A stretch of DNA of 64,000 bases from positions 2,046,001 through 2,110,000 of the forward strand of contig NZ_CP107006.1 in assembly GCF_022867795.2 (NCBI RefSeq), read 5' to 3'. The position numbers and the translations under genes were made by a program. Shown in pieces: positions 8,519-16,843 of the stretch. Below the pieces are notes generated by a model that made no database searches, was not told the origin of the DNA, and worked only from the letters and a program-made list of their open reading frames with translations. The stretch is from Chitinophaga horti (GTDB taxonomy: Bacteria > Bacteroidota > Bacteroidia > Chitinophagales > Chitinophagaceae). Every line of letters starts with the position of its first letter. Position 1 is the first letter of the stretch.

Positions 8519-9271
8519 TTATTGTGGTATGTTGCTAAAGCGAATCGGGTATTTCATTTTCGTTTTGAGTGCGTAGCTGCTCACCTGCACCCAGTAGTTC
8601 GTTCCGGCTGTTATGCCAGCTGTTTTAGCGGCTGCGGGCGACAATGAAAAGGTAATCTCGGTGGATTTTTCGGCCGTTGCTTCATACGCACCGGAAAGCA
8701 CTGTTTTGCCCTCCGCATCGAGTACCTGCATGCTCGTAATCGCTCCGTTCGGAATGATGTTTTCGCCTTTGATGAGCATGAATACAGCTGCTGCGAACGA
8801 GTACACTTTGGGAACGTTGGAAGTACTCAGCTCCGCCAGTATCAGTTGCGGCTGTTGCACGACGATGTTCACTTTGTATTGCGCCGTTTCCTTGCTTTTA
8901 CCGGTTACCGTGTAGGTGATCGGTGTGGTGCTGAACACAGGCAGTAACTCCGTAGCGGCCGGACTAATGGTCGCACCCTGCGGCAGTGTGATGTCCGGTT
9001 CTATGAAATTAAAAGCGTAGTCGGACGGCAGGTAGATGGTAACTTCTTTTTTGCTGTTGTTCACATTGGCGTAAATGCCTTGCTCATCGGCGGTGGCCAC
9101 GGCGAAGCTGATAATGCGGTTGTCTGCCTGGGTGGTCACGGTATCGGTTACAGGATCTGGTTTTGTTTCGGTCCAGTTGATGACTTCTTTTTTACACCCG
9201 GCCATGATCACGAGACCAGCGGTGACGAAAAATAGCGGCAATGATTTTATAAGGCGCTGCTGATGGTTCAT
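8519..9271 (-). CDS. Surface lipoprotein with a DUF5018-like domain
   Basis: A 250-residue lipoprotein with lipobox VIMAGC and the Cys near residue 26. After a short linker (TETKPDPVTDTVTTQ) comes a beta domain, DNRIISFAVATADEQG, then LPQGATISPAATELLPVF and ITYTVTGKSKETAQYKV, about residues 50-140. It is laid out like the equivalent part of the lipoprotein at 6632-7621 and like DUF5018. The C-terminal half (LILAELSTSNVPKVYSFAAA, ending KYPIRFSNIPQ) is a second beta domain, possibly IPT-like. It lies 29 bases downstream of the HmuY-like gene on the same strand, so co-transcription is very likely. Ligand is unknown. Confidence 0.65.
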   Translation of the reverse strand: MNHQQRLIKSLPLFFVTAGLVIMAGCKKEVINWTETKPDPVTDTVTTQADNRIISFAVATADEQGIYANVNNSKKEVTIYLPSDYAFNFIEPDITLPQGATISPAATELLPVFSTTPITYTVTGKSKETAQYKVNIVVQQPQLILAELSTSNVPKVYSFAAAVFMLIKGENIIPNGAITSMQVLDAEGKTVLSGAYEATAEKSTEITFSLSPAAAKTAGITAGTNYWVQVSSYALKTKMKYPIRFSNIPQ

Positions 9272-9300
9272 TATCTATCTGATTTTGGGAGAATACTTGC

Positions 9301-10077
9301 TTACTTGATTTCGAATTTTTTACTGCCGGCAGGTACCATCACGTATTCAAACGTAAAGTACATATGCGGCACATCACGCAGCCATTTGTCGGGAGTAAAG
9401 GCATCTTTATAGCAACTGATCATACGCAGTTTCGCATAGTTGCCTTTCGCTGTTTTTACAACAAGTGTACGGGGCGCCATTTTTTGTCCGCTCGCGAGTT
9501 TGAGACTATCGGCCAATGCGTAGGCTACGTGTTGTTTGTCACGTGTGCCATTACCCACCGTGTTGCCGGTAAAGTCGTAGAGATACCAACCAATGCCCTG
9601 GCCAAACTCACCCGCATCGTCCGTTCCGTAAACATCTTTGCCGGTTTTGAACTCCGCATCTGCAGGAATATCTACCACATCTTCAAACTTCTTTTGAAAG
9701 ATGATGATGCCGCCTTGCGAAGGTGCGCCGGCGCCGTGGTTCTTTGTGTCTTTACCGTTGTTGCCGGATAAAAAGCTTTGGTACAAACCGCCCATCGCCA
9801 GGTCCCAGGTGCTGGTGCGAACGTATTTGTCTTCGATGGATTTATGCTGCTCGAGGCTGTAGAACAAAGTAGCTTTAGGTTCCAGCCGATTGCTGTCCGT
9901 AGTATCGCCTTTGAAGTTTTCTACGCGTAACAGTTTGTAAAAGTTACCGTGGTTGACAGTCGTAGTATCTTCCGGGTTGGGTGTTGCGTCGCCGTTTTTA
10001 CCGCAGGACGCCATTAATACAGGCAACACGGCAACAAACAGGTAAAACAAAATGGGCACTCGTAACTTCGGGATCAT
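9301..10077 (-). CDS. HmuY-family surface lipoprotein (putative hemophore), copy 1
   Basis: HmuY is the outer-membrane-anchored hemophore of Porphyromonas gingivalis that extracts heme from host proteins and passes it to a TonB receptor. This 258-residue protein has a lipobox LMASC near residue 24. It then shows the family order: a strand ATLFYSLEQHKSIED, the hallmark WDLAMGGLYQSFLSG, a glycine-rich stretch, GIGWYLYDFTGN, and a C-terminal KTAKGNYAKLRMISCYKD strand. Heme ligands vary within the family (His or Met), so none is named. It is second in the minus-strand operon after the AraC regulator (79 bases apart), and a second HmuY-family gene lies on the other strand behind the TonB receptor. 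Family assignment is from motif order, not from a search. Confidence 0.8.
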   Translation of the reverse strand: MIPKLRVPILFYLFVAVLPVLMASCGKNGDATPNPEDTTTVNHGNFYKLLRVENFKGDTTDSNRLEPKATLFYSLEQHKSIEDKYVRTSTWDLAMGGLYQSFLSGNNGKDTKNHGAGAPSQGGIIIFQKKFEDVVDIPADAEFKTGKDVYGTDDAGEFGQGIGWYLYDFTGNTVGNGTRDKQHVAYALADSLKLASGQKMAPRTLVVKTAKGNYAKLRMISCYKDAFTPDKWLRDVPHMYFTFEYVMVPAGSKKFEIK

Positions 10078-10156
10078 GGTGTAGATTTAATTGCTTGCGC
10101 AAATGTCTGCATAAGCATTGACCATGAAAGGAGAAGTAGTAGCCATTAAAGGAAAA

Positions 10157-11137
10157 CTACCTGCGCACTTTGTTGGGCGCTACACCGAAGTGTTTCTTGA
10201 ACGCACGCGTGAAGTGCGATACATACTTATAGCCGGTTAAGAACGCCACCTGCGACACCGGGATGTCGTTCAGTAACATCGTTTTCGCTTCATTCATCTT
10301 TACCTGGTTCAGGTAACCATAAACGGTGTTGCCGAATACTTCTTTAAAGTGTTTCTTCAGATACGCTTCGTTGGTGCCCACCTGGTGCGCCAGGTCGATA
10401 AGCGAGCAGGGACTTTGCATATTGGACAGGATGATCGATCGTGCCTGGTGCATGCGTTCTATCTCGACAGACTTTAGGCCGGATGCGGGTTGACGGCTGT
10501 TACGCTGCTCGTACGCCTCCAGCTCCATCGACAATAATTCACCTAACTTACTTTTGATGTAAAGCTGTTTGTAGCGCCCTTCCATAGGGCAGCTGAGCAT
10601 TTCGTACAGGATGCTGCTGCTTTTGCCTTGTATAGATAGATTGGCGTTGCTCATCGGCGTGGGCGTGTTTTTCTCCAGGCTGTTATGCAGCGTAGAAAAG
10701 AACGGATGCTCCTCGGGCACATAACGCAACATCAGTTCGGGACTCACGCCCAGTTCGAATATTTCGAGCCGTTCGCCGGGTTGCCATTGTAGTTGTATAT
10801 CTTCTTTAGGAAGGAAAAGGTAATTGTATTCCTGCTTTTTGAAAGATGCGAGCTGCTGCCTGCTGCCATTTACCTGGTATGCTTTGCTGCCGCTGATGGT
10901 ATAACTCAGCTGGATAAACGGACTGTTATTCTTAAAGGTAATCGCGCCGGGTTCCGAAGACTGTACATTATAATATCCCAGGCTGATGCCATCGGGCGAT
11001 GCCAGTTCATAGATGTTCCCCTGGTGGCCCGGCCTGTTGACCGGTCGCCTGTTTTCCCTGATCGCGGAGCCGTGGTTTTGATTGATGTCAAAACTGCACG
11101 ATAGGGAAGTGGGTTGTTGTTTAATCATTCCTTCCAT
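10157..11137 (-). CDS. AraC family regulator, PchR-like
   Basis: A 326-residue transcription factor. The N-terminal 200 residues form a sensor domain (strands around LSYTISGSKAYQVNG and WQPGERLEIFELG). The C-terminal 100 carry two helix-turn-helix motifs: the first SLIDLAHQVGTNEAYLKKHF and the second VSQVAFLTGYKYVSHFTRAF, ending KHFGVAPNKVRR. The LxDLAxQVGTN signature is typical of PchR-type regulators that sense iron-siderophore or heme-type ligands. Two starts are possible (M1 or M4, MIKQQPTS). It is divergent from the TonB receptor with 261 bases between, where it most likely binds. Regulation of both arms of the island is inferred from this position. Confidence 0.85.
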   Translation of the reverse strand: MEGMIKQQPTSLSCSFDINQNHGSAIRENRRPVNRPGHQGNIYELASPDGISLGYYNVQSSEPGAITFKNNSPFIQLSYTISGSKAYQVNGSRQQLASFKKQEYNYLFLPKEDIQLQWQPGERLEIFELGVSPELMLRYVPEEHPFFSTLHNSLEKNTPTPMSNANLSIQGKSSSILYEMLSCPMEGRYKQLYIKSKLGELLSMELEAYEQRNSRQPASGLKSVEIERMHQARSIILSNMQSPCSLIDLAHQVGTNEAYLKKHFKEVFGNTVYGYLNQVKMNEAKTMLLNDIPVSQVAFLTGYKYVSHFTRAFKKHFGVAPNKVRR

Positions 11138-11398
11138 GGATGTGGATGTCTGAGGTTATCGGTGCAATACTATTCTTTTTACAGCCGTTTGAACCCTCAA
11201 ATCGGGAAATCCTCTGGCCAACATGCGTAAGCAGTTTATTTTCAATACCTGTGCTGTTTTTAAAATTCCCTCTATGGCTATTTTATTACCGCAGATGGTA
11301 AGTGATAAGGCTAACATTTCCCGATATGGTTACTCTTTTTCCTTCGGTGGTCGGTGAAATGGAAGAGTTTTGCAACTGTTTTTCATAAAACTTAAGGA

Positions 11399-13576
11399 GT
11401 GTTCATTTTCCCAGTAGCCCATATATCACGCTCGTTCCTGCTCATAGCCGCTATGGTGGCGCTCACGGTGCCAGCCATGGCGCAGCAGTCTGGCAGGGCC
11501 GACACTACCGGTACGCCTGTCGGTCTGAAAGCGGTAACCGTAGCCGGTAACGCTTACCAGAAGCAAGACGACGTGATCGATATTAAAAAGATCGCGCAGC
11601 CGGTAACGGTGATCACCAAACAAACTATTGCGCTGATGGGCAGCCGCCGACTGGACGAAGTGATGCGCGAACAAACAGGCATGTCGCTCGTGAGTGACCT
11701 GGGCAGCGGCAACCGGTCGGTGGGACTGCAAATGCAGGGCTTCGGGTCGGAGTACATCATGATACTGATCAACGGTCAGCCCATGGCCGGCAGGTTCAAC
11801 GGCAACTTCGACCTTTCGCGCATCAGCGTATCCGATATAGAAAGAATTGAGATCATCAAAGGCGCATCATCGAGCCTGTATGGCTGCGAGGCGCTCGGTG
11901 GTGTGGTGAACATCATTACCCGGCAGGTGGTCACGCAGGCGCAGGGTAGTGCCAGCCTGCAATACGGCAGTTTTAATTCGGTAGATGCGATACTCGAAGG
12001 CGAAACACCTTTTGCTAATCACAAGGGCTCCGCTTACCTCTCCGGTAACTTTTATAAGACAGACGGCTTCAACGTTAACACACAATACCTGAAGCAGGGA
12101 CAAACGGGCCCGCCGTACAACAGCCTGAACCTGCAAGGCCGCCTGAACTACAAACTGAACGACGTACATACCTTACAGTTAAGTGGCCGCTACGCGGGCC
12201 GCAATTCTCTAATGCAGCGCTCTTACGGCACCCAGCAGTTCGACGATCAGCTGGACGAAAAAGACCTGAACGCTGGTCTGTCGTTGAACAGTAAACTGAA
12301 CAGCGGTACCCGTTTACTCACCCGCTATTACCTTACCCGCAACGCCACCGACCAGGAAGTAACTTTTCAGCAAACGGGCACCGCGTTGCAGACGAACCGC
12401 TTCGTGCAAAGCATACACCGCCTGGAATTACAGGCCTCGCATGACTTTATAGGAACGGGAGTATCGCTTACCGGCGGTGCTGGTGGCGATTATCAATTAA
12501 TGACTAACCGCGCTGAGGGCGGGCAGCATGACATGTACAATTACTTTGGCTATGTGCAGGCGAACTACAAAAAAGGCAGCAAGTACGACCTCATCCTCGG
12601 TGCCCGTTACGACGGCAACAATGTATACGGCGGTAAGCTGAATGGTACATTCGGTGCAGGTTATCAGCCCGCCAAATGGGTAAAGCTGAAGCTCTCCGTC
12701 GGACAAGGTTTCAAATCGCCCACCTACGCACAGCTGTACCAGGTGTTTACCAACGTGATGCAAGGTTACACCGTCATCGGTGCCAATGTATTTGCCGAAA
12801 AGGCGGAAGAGATGCGGAAGGCCGGTATGATACAGTCACTCTGGCCACTGGCCGCACAAGTGGGCGAACTGCAACCGGAAACCTCTACTTCGTTTAACCT
12901 GGGCGTTACCTTCATGCCTGTGAAAGCGTTGGAAGTAAACGTGAATGGCTTTTACAACAACATCAAAAACCAGCTATTCAACCAGCAGGTGGGCATCATG
13001 TCCAACAGCCAACAGCTGTATACCTTCTTCAACGTGGAGCGTGCCTATACCACCGGCCTCGAATCGGTGGCGAAATGGATGCCGTTAACGGGCCTCAGTT
13101 TCTCTGCCGGCTACCAATATCTCATTGCGAAGGATCGGGGCGTAGAAGACTCCATTAAGGCAGGTGCGGGCAAGTATGCCACGGTGCGTGCAGATGGAGG
13201 CGTTCGGAATGCGTCGGTGTCAGATTATTACAACCTGCCTAACCGCAGCCGTCACAGTGCCAACTTCCAGGTATTTTATGAATACCAGCCATGGGGCCTC
13301 GGCGTATCGCTGCGGGGCAATTATCGCGGGAAGTACGGCTTTATGGATATGGATAACAACGGCTTCATCGACCCGTACGATGTGTATGTGGAAGGTTATT
13401 TCATGGGGTATGTATCGGTGCAGAAAAAGCTGTTCAACAAACGCATGACGCTGCAGTTATCGGTCGATAACGTATTTGACTACACGGATTACCTCATGCC
13501 CGCGCAGCCAGGCCGTATGGTGATGGGCGGCGTAAGCTGGCAGTTCTCTAAAAAAACGGACAAACTATACTTTTGA
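11399..13576 (+). CDS. TonB-dependent outer membrane receptor, probably for heme or iron complexes
   Basis: A 725-residue outer membrane beta-barrel receptor. A signal peptide (FLLIAAMVALTVPAMAQ) is followed by the plug domain (about 45-170) with the typical VTVITKQTIALMGSRRLDEV, ILINGQPMAG and IERIEIIKGASSSLYG-type boxes. The barrel follows, with internal FKSPTYAQLY and LQPETSTSFNLG and a C-terminal aromatic residue (KLYF). It lacks the N-terminal STN and carboxypeptidase-like domains of SusC. The frame has no ATG near its start: GTG at 11399, with a strong AAGGAG at 11394-11399 that would better suit a start at ATT 11405. An HmuY-like gene follows after one base, which with the neighbouring heme oxygenase points to heme uptake. 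Confidence 0.88.
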   Translation: MFIFPVAHISRSFLLIAAMVALTVPAMAQQSGRADTTGTPVGLKAVTVAGNAYQKQDDVIDIKKIAQPVTVITKQTIALMGSRRLDEVMREQTGMSLVSDLGSGNRSVGLQMQGFGSEYIMILINGQPMAGRFNGNFDLSRISVSDIERIEIIKGASSSLYGCEALGGVVNIITRQVVTQAQGSASLQYGSFNSVDAILEGETPFANHKGSAYLSGNFYKTDGFNVNTQYLKQGQTGPPYNSLNLQGRLNYKLNDVHTLQLSGRYAGRNSLMQRSYGTQQFDDQLDEKDLNAGLSLNSKLNSGTRLLTRYYLTRNATDQEVTFQQTGTALQTNRFVQSIHRLELQASHDFIGTGVSLTGGAGGDYQLMTNRAEGGQHDMYNYFGYVQANYKKGSKYDLILGARYDGNNVYGGKLNGTFGAGYQPAKWVKLKLSVGQGFKSPTYAQLYQVFTNVMQGYTVIGANVFAEKAEEMRKAGMIQSLWPLAAQVGELQPETSTSFNLGVTFMPVKALEVNVNGFYNNIKNQLFNQQVGIMSNSQQLYTFFNVERAYTTGLESVAKWMPLTGLSFSAGYQYLIAKDRGVEDSIKAGAGKYATVRADGGVRNASVSDYYNLPNRSRHSANFQVFYEYQPWGLGVSLRGNYRGKYGFMDMDNNGFIDPYDVYVEGYFMGYVSVQKKLFNKRMTLQLSVDNVFDYTDYLMPAQPGRMVMGGVSWQFSKKTDKLYF

Positions 13577-13577
13577 T

Positions 13578-14237
13578 ATGACTATGCGTATAACTTCCCT
13601 GATGTGTTTGAGTGTGGCTTTATTTTTTACTGCCTGTACGAAAGAGCGCACCGGTCCTGAGTTACAAGACGGCACCAGTGTCGTGATCAAAGACCTGCCC
13701 GGCGACACCCTCGCTAATATGGCAGGCGGCTCGTCTTTTAAGAATCTCTATTTCAGTTTCACCGCCAACGATAAAATAGAAGTAAGTACTACGGAGAAGC
13801 CTACTCTCAAATGGGACCTGGCCTTCACCGGCCCCTATAATTCAGAAGTGTTCGTGAACGACGGCAGCTACGAATATAACCCCGGCTACGGCGGTCCTGG
13901 TAAAGGTGCGGTGGTTATCATCGACAAACCTTACGACCAGGTGCACGAAGTGCCTACAGAGGCGCAGTTTGAAGCATCGGATTTTAAGAAGATCGGCTGG
14001 GATGCCGGCAACGGGCGCGGCTGGTTCTTTTATTCGCTGGATAATCACATTTGCGTTCCGATTAAGAACCGCACTTTCGCTATACGCACAGCTACCGGCA
14101 AGTACGCGAAACTGGAGCTGATCAACATTTACAAAGGCAACCCGCCTGTGGTAACCGATTTGTTCTGGCCCGCGCCGTATGTGACGTTCCGGTATTTTGT
14201 GCAGGAAGATGGGAGCAGGAATGTAAGGACGAAGTAG
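13578..14237 (+). CDS. HmuY-family surface lipoprotein (putative hemophore), copy 2
   Basis: A 219-residue lipoprotein beginning one base after the receptor stop codon, so the two are translationally linked. Signal MRITSLMCLSVALFFTAC gives a lipobox with the Cys near residue 20. Family features appear in order: KNLYFSFTANDKIEV, the hallmark LKWDLAFTGPYNSEVF, a glycine-rich loop (GYGGPGKG), GRGWFFYSLDNHICVPI, then RTATGKYAKLELINIYKG near the end. It shares the WDLA core and the GKYAKL strand with copy 1 at 9301-10077 but is clearly divergent, so the two may have different partners or ligands. The receptor-HmuY pair reproduces the hmuR-hmuY logic known from Porphyromonas, in reversed order. Function is inferred from the family and context. 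Confidence 0.8.
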   Translation: MTMRITSLMCLSVALFFTACTKERTGPELQDGTSVVIKDLPGDTLANMAGGSSFKNLYFSFTANDKIEVSTTEKPTLKWDLAFTGPYNSEVFVNDGSYEYNPGYGGPGKGAVVIIDKPYDQVHEVPTEAQFEASDFKKIGWDAGNGRGWFFYSLDNHICVPIKNRTFAIRTATGKYAKLELINIYKGNPPVVTDLFWPAPYVTFRYFVQEDGSRNVRTK

Positions 14238-14275
14238 CTCGGCATATGTTTGCGAACGCGAAGATTACACACGAA

Positions 14276-14407
14276 GTTTGCTTCGCTTTGCTCGCAATGA
14301 CGGCGCGGGGCGGGCGTTCGTTTTCACTGTCATTGCGTCTTCACCCGTCATCGCGTCTCTACCGTCATTGCGTCTCCACCGTCATTATTAGCGTGAGCGA
14401 AGCAAAC
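14276..14407. repeat. Imperfect inverted repeat resembling the dispersed GTCATTGCG-type element
   Basis: The left arm at 14276-14303 begins GTTTGCTTCGCTTTGCTCGC and the right arm at 14379-14407 ends GTGAGCGAAGCAAAC; they are imperfect complements. Such GTCATTGCGAGCGAAGC palindromes are scattered in many bacterial genomes. Here the loop has been filled by 17-bp direct repeats (see next entry). Confidence 0.55.
14328..14387. repeat. 17-bp direct repeats, about 3.5 copies
   Basis: Units of the form CGTCATTGCGTCTCCAC and CGTCATCGCGTCTCTAC follow one another between the arms of the inverted repeat. They look like slippage duplications of the right-arm sequence. No protein is encoded. Confidence 0.6.
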
Positions 14408-14430
14408 CTCCGCACCAGTAAATGACCAAT

Positions 14431-14468
14431 AAAGAAAAAGCCGCCGAAGTGAGTGACACAACGGCGGC
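14431..14468 (-). terminator. Terminator of purB, also a dispersed hairpin
   Basis: Read on the minus strand, GCCGCCG pairs with CGGCGGC (14440-14446 and 14462-14468) around a 15-nt loop and is followed by TTTTTCTTT. The same 24 nt, including the loop, recurs at 54169-54192. Confidence 0.75.
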
Positions 14469-14504
14469 TGATGAGCGAACTAATGTTAGTTCCCAAAAAT
14501 GTAT

Positions 14505-15842
14505 TTAGAAGATCCCCGTGTAGTTATGCGGGGTGATGGCTTTCAATTCTTTTTTCAGCGCTGCGCTGATCTTTAATCCGTCGATAAACTTCGCGATCGT
14601 TTTCTGGTCGATGGCTTCGCCGCCGCGGGTCAGCTCTTTCAGGGCCTCGTATGGGGACGGATAGTTTTCGCGGCGCAGGACGGTCTGGATAGCTTCTGCT
14701 ACCACGGCCCAGTTGGCGTCCAGGTCAGCTTTCAGCTTCGCTTCGTTTAGGATCAGTTTGCCCATGCCTTTTTCCAGCGATTTAAACGCCAGCACCGTGT
14801 GACCGAAGGGCACGCCGATGTTGCGCAGCACTGTAGAATCCGTGAGGTCTCGCTGCAGGCGGGAGATCGGCAGTTTGCCGGCCAGGTGTTCGAACAGGGC
14901 GTTCGCAATGCCGAAGTTGCCTTCTGCATTCTCGAAATCGATCGGGTTTACTTTGTGCGGCATGGCCGATGATCCTACTTCATTCTTCTTGATCTTCTGT
15001 TTGAAGTAATCCATGGAAATGTAGGTCCACACGTCGCGCGCGAAGTCGATGAGGATATTGTTGATGCGTTTCAGCGTATCGAATTGTGCGCCGATGTTAT
15101 CATAATGCTCGATCTGCGTGGTAAACTGCATACGTTGCAGGCCCAGCGTGTTGTTCACGAACTTATTACCGAACTTTTCCCAGTTGATTTTCGGGAAAGC
15201 GATGTTATGTGCGTTAAAGTTACCGGTAGCACCACCAAACTTCGCCGCGAAAGGGATTTCGCTTAACAGTTTGATTTGTCCTTCGAGGCGCTCCACGAAC
15301 ACCTGGATCTCTTTACCTAATTTGGTGGGCGATGCTGGTTGTCCGTGGGTACGTGCCAGCATGGGAACGTTTTTCCAGTCGTTCGCCATCTTTTTCAGCT
15401 GCAGGATCAGGTTGGACAGGGCAGGGAGGTACACATGTTCTACCGCTTCTTTCCACAGCAAAGGCGTTGCGGTATTGTTCACATCCTGCGAAGTGAGGCC
15501 GAAGTGTACCCATTCCAGTTTGTCTTCCAGTCCCAGGTTTTTCAATTCATTTTTGAGGAAATACTCCACCGCCTTCACGTCGTGGTTGGTAATTTTCTCG
15601 GTATCCTTGATCACCTGTGCGTTTTCTACCGTAAAAGACTGGTAAATATTGCGTAAAGCCGTAGCTTTTCCTTTAGGGAGCGTAAACAGTTTCTGTTCTG
15701 CCAGCGCGATGAAGTACTCCACTTCTACGAGTACCCGGTACCGGATCAGCGCAAATTCAGAGAAATAAGGGGCCAGTTCTTCGAGTTGTCCCCTGTAACG
15801 CCCGTCTATGGGGGAAATAGCTGTTAAGGCTTGTAATTGCAT
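14505..15842 (-). CDS. purB: Adenylosuccinate lyase
   Basis: Catalyses two fumarate-releasing steps in purine synthesis: SAICAR to AICAR, and adenylosuccinate to AMP. The 445-residue length is normal for the Bacteroidota form. The fumarase/aspartase superfamily signature SSAMPHKVNPIDFENAEGN is at about residues 288-306. The active-site HGQPAS region (TRTHGQPASPTKLGKE) is near 165-180 and TSQDVNNTA near 115. It starts at ATG 15842 (MQLQALTAISPIDGRY). On the minus strand, TACCTTTG at 15894-15887 is a good -7 box placing transcription about 40 bases upstream of the start, divergent from mqnA. It ends at the hairpin terminator 14431-14468. Confidence 0.97.
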   Translation of the reverse strand: MQLQALTAISPIDGRYRGQLEELAPYFSEFALIRYRVLVEVEYFIALAEQKLFTLPKGKATALRNIYQSFTVENAQVIKDTEKITNHDVKAVEYFLKNELKNLGLEDKLEWVHFGLTSQDVNNTATPLLWKEAVEHVYLPALSNLILQLKKMANDWKNVPMLARTHGQPASPTKLGKEIQVFVERLEGQIKLLSEIPFAAKFGGATGNFNAHNIAFPKINWEKFGNKFVNNTLGLQRMQFTTQIEHYDNIGAQFDTLKRINNILIDFARDVWTYISMDYFKQKIKKNEVGSSAMPHKVNPIDFENAEGNFGIANALFEHLAGKLPISRLQRDLTDSTVLRNIGVPFGHTVLAFKSLEKGMGKLILNEAKLKADLDANWAVVAEAIQTVLRRENYPSPYEALKELTRGGEAIDQKTIAKFIDGLKISAALKKELKAITPHNYTGIF

Positions 15843-15894
15843 AAATATTTGTTCCGGTTTGTGGTGTATCCCGTTTTTCGGTCCTGCAAAGGTA

Positions 15895-15929
15895 TTTGAA
15901 AGCCGGGAACAGTAAATTAGTTATTTTTG
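15895..15929 (+). promoter_or_regulatory. Promoter of mqnA, overlapping the purB promoter
   Basis: TTTG at 15895-15898 and TATTTTTG (TAnnTTTG) at 15922-15929, 23 bases apart, give a start of transcription near 15936. This rules out the upstream TTG at 15896 as the translation start of mqnA and supports TTG at 15950. On the opposite strand TACCTTTG (15894-15887) is the likely -7 box of purB. Confidence 0.6.
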
Positions 15930-15949
15930 CGGCCTCAAAATTACAGAAA

Positions 15950-16690
15950 TTGGAACGGAAAGTAAAAGTAGCGGCAGTAAGTTATCTGAATACGAAGCCA
16001 TTATTATATGGTTTCAAGGGTCATGAAGTGATGAAATCCACCGAACTGACGATGGACTATCCGGCCAGCATAGCACGGCAACTGATCGATGGAGAAGTAG
16101 ATATGGCTTTGGTGCCGGTGGCCATTATTCCACGTATGAAGGAATATCATATTATTTCTGATTATTGTATAGGGGCAGATGGGCCCGTTGCTTCGGTATG
16201 CCTCTTTTCTGAAGTACCGTTACATGATATAAAGCGCATATATCTCGATTACCAGAGCCGCACTTCCGTGGCCCTGCTCAAAGTGCTCGTTGCCAATCAC
16301 TGGAAGCTGGACGTAGAATTCATCGAAACCACCGGCGGCTATGAGGGCCTCATTAAAGGTACCGACGCCGGCTTAGTGATCGGCGACCGTGCCCTCGAGC
16401 AACGTCTTATATCCCCGTTTATCTACGATCTGGCCGAAGCCTGGATGCATTTTACCAGCCTGCCCTTCGTTTTCGCCACCTGGATCAGTAATAAACCGTT
16501 GCCGGTGGAGTACATCCAGCAGTTTAACAACGCCAACAGCATTGGTCTTAACAATCTGCCTGCCGTGGTAGCCGAAAATAGGTACCCGACGTACGACCTC
16601 ACGTTGTATTACACGAAAAACATCAGTTACCCGCTTACCCCGGCCAAGCGGCAGGGGATGCAGCGGTTCCTCAGTTATTTGCATAAGTAG
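15950..16690 (+). CDS. mqnA: Chorismate dehydratase, futalosine pathway of menaquinone synthesis
   Basis: Converts chorismate to 3-enolpyruvyl-benzoate, the first step of the futalosine route to menaquinone. About 246 residues of the periplasmic-binding-protein-like MqnA/MqnD fold. Typical segments are AAVSYLNTKPLLYGF at the N-terminus, MDYPASIARQLIDGEVDMALVP-type core, IGADGPVASVCLFS, LDYQSRTSVALLKVL and GLVIGDRAL. No ATG lies at a suitable place: a longer TTG-initiated frame from 15896 would start upstream of the mapped promoter box, so TTG at 15950 (LERKVKVAAVSYL) is chosen. A good terminator follows. The other mqn genes are not in this window. Confidence 0.92.
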   Translation: MERKVKVAAVSYLNTKPLLYGFKGHEVMKSTELTMDYPASIARQLIDGEVDMALVPVAIIPRMKEYHIISDYCIGADGPVASVCLFSEVPLHDIKRIYLDYQSRTSVALLKVLVANHWKLDVEFIETTGGYEGLIKGTDAGLVIGDRALEQRLISPFIYDLAEAWMHFTSLPFVFATWISNKPLPVEYIQQFNNANSIGLNNLPAVVAENRYPTYDLTLYYTKNISYPLTPAKRQGMQRFLSYLHK

Positions 16691-16700
16691 CAGATAGGCT

Positions 16701-16728
16701 CCCCGGCTTTTGGCCGGGGATTTTTTTT
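16701..16728 (+). terminator. Terminator of mqnA
   Basis: CCCCGGC (16701-16707) and its complement (16713-16719) enclose a 5-nt loop, followed by an 8-base T-run. Just after it, 16749-16791 contains four short direct repeats of the type ACCATCACC with no evident role. Confidence 0.9.
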
Positions 16729-16843
16729 CGGTCGGACAGGCCTGCTCAACCATCACCCAACCATCACCCGACCATCACTGAACCATCGGATTGGTAGTTA
16801 TCTCATGCTAAAATTTCGTACATTCCCTATAAATCCTGTGAAT

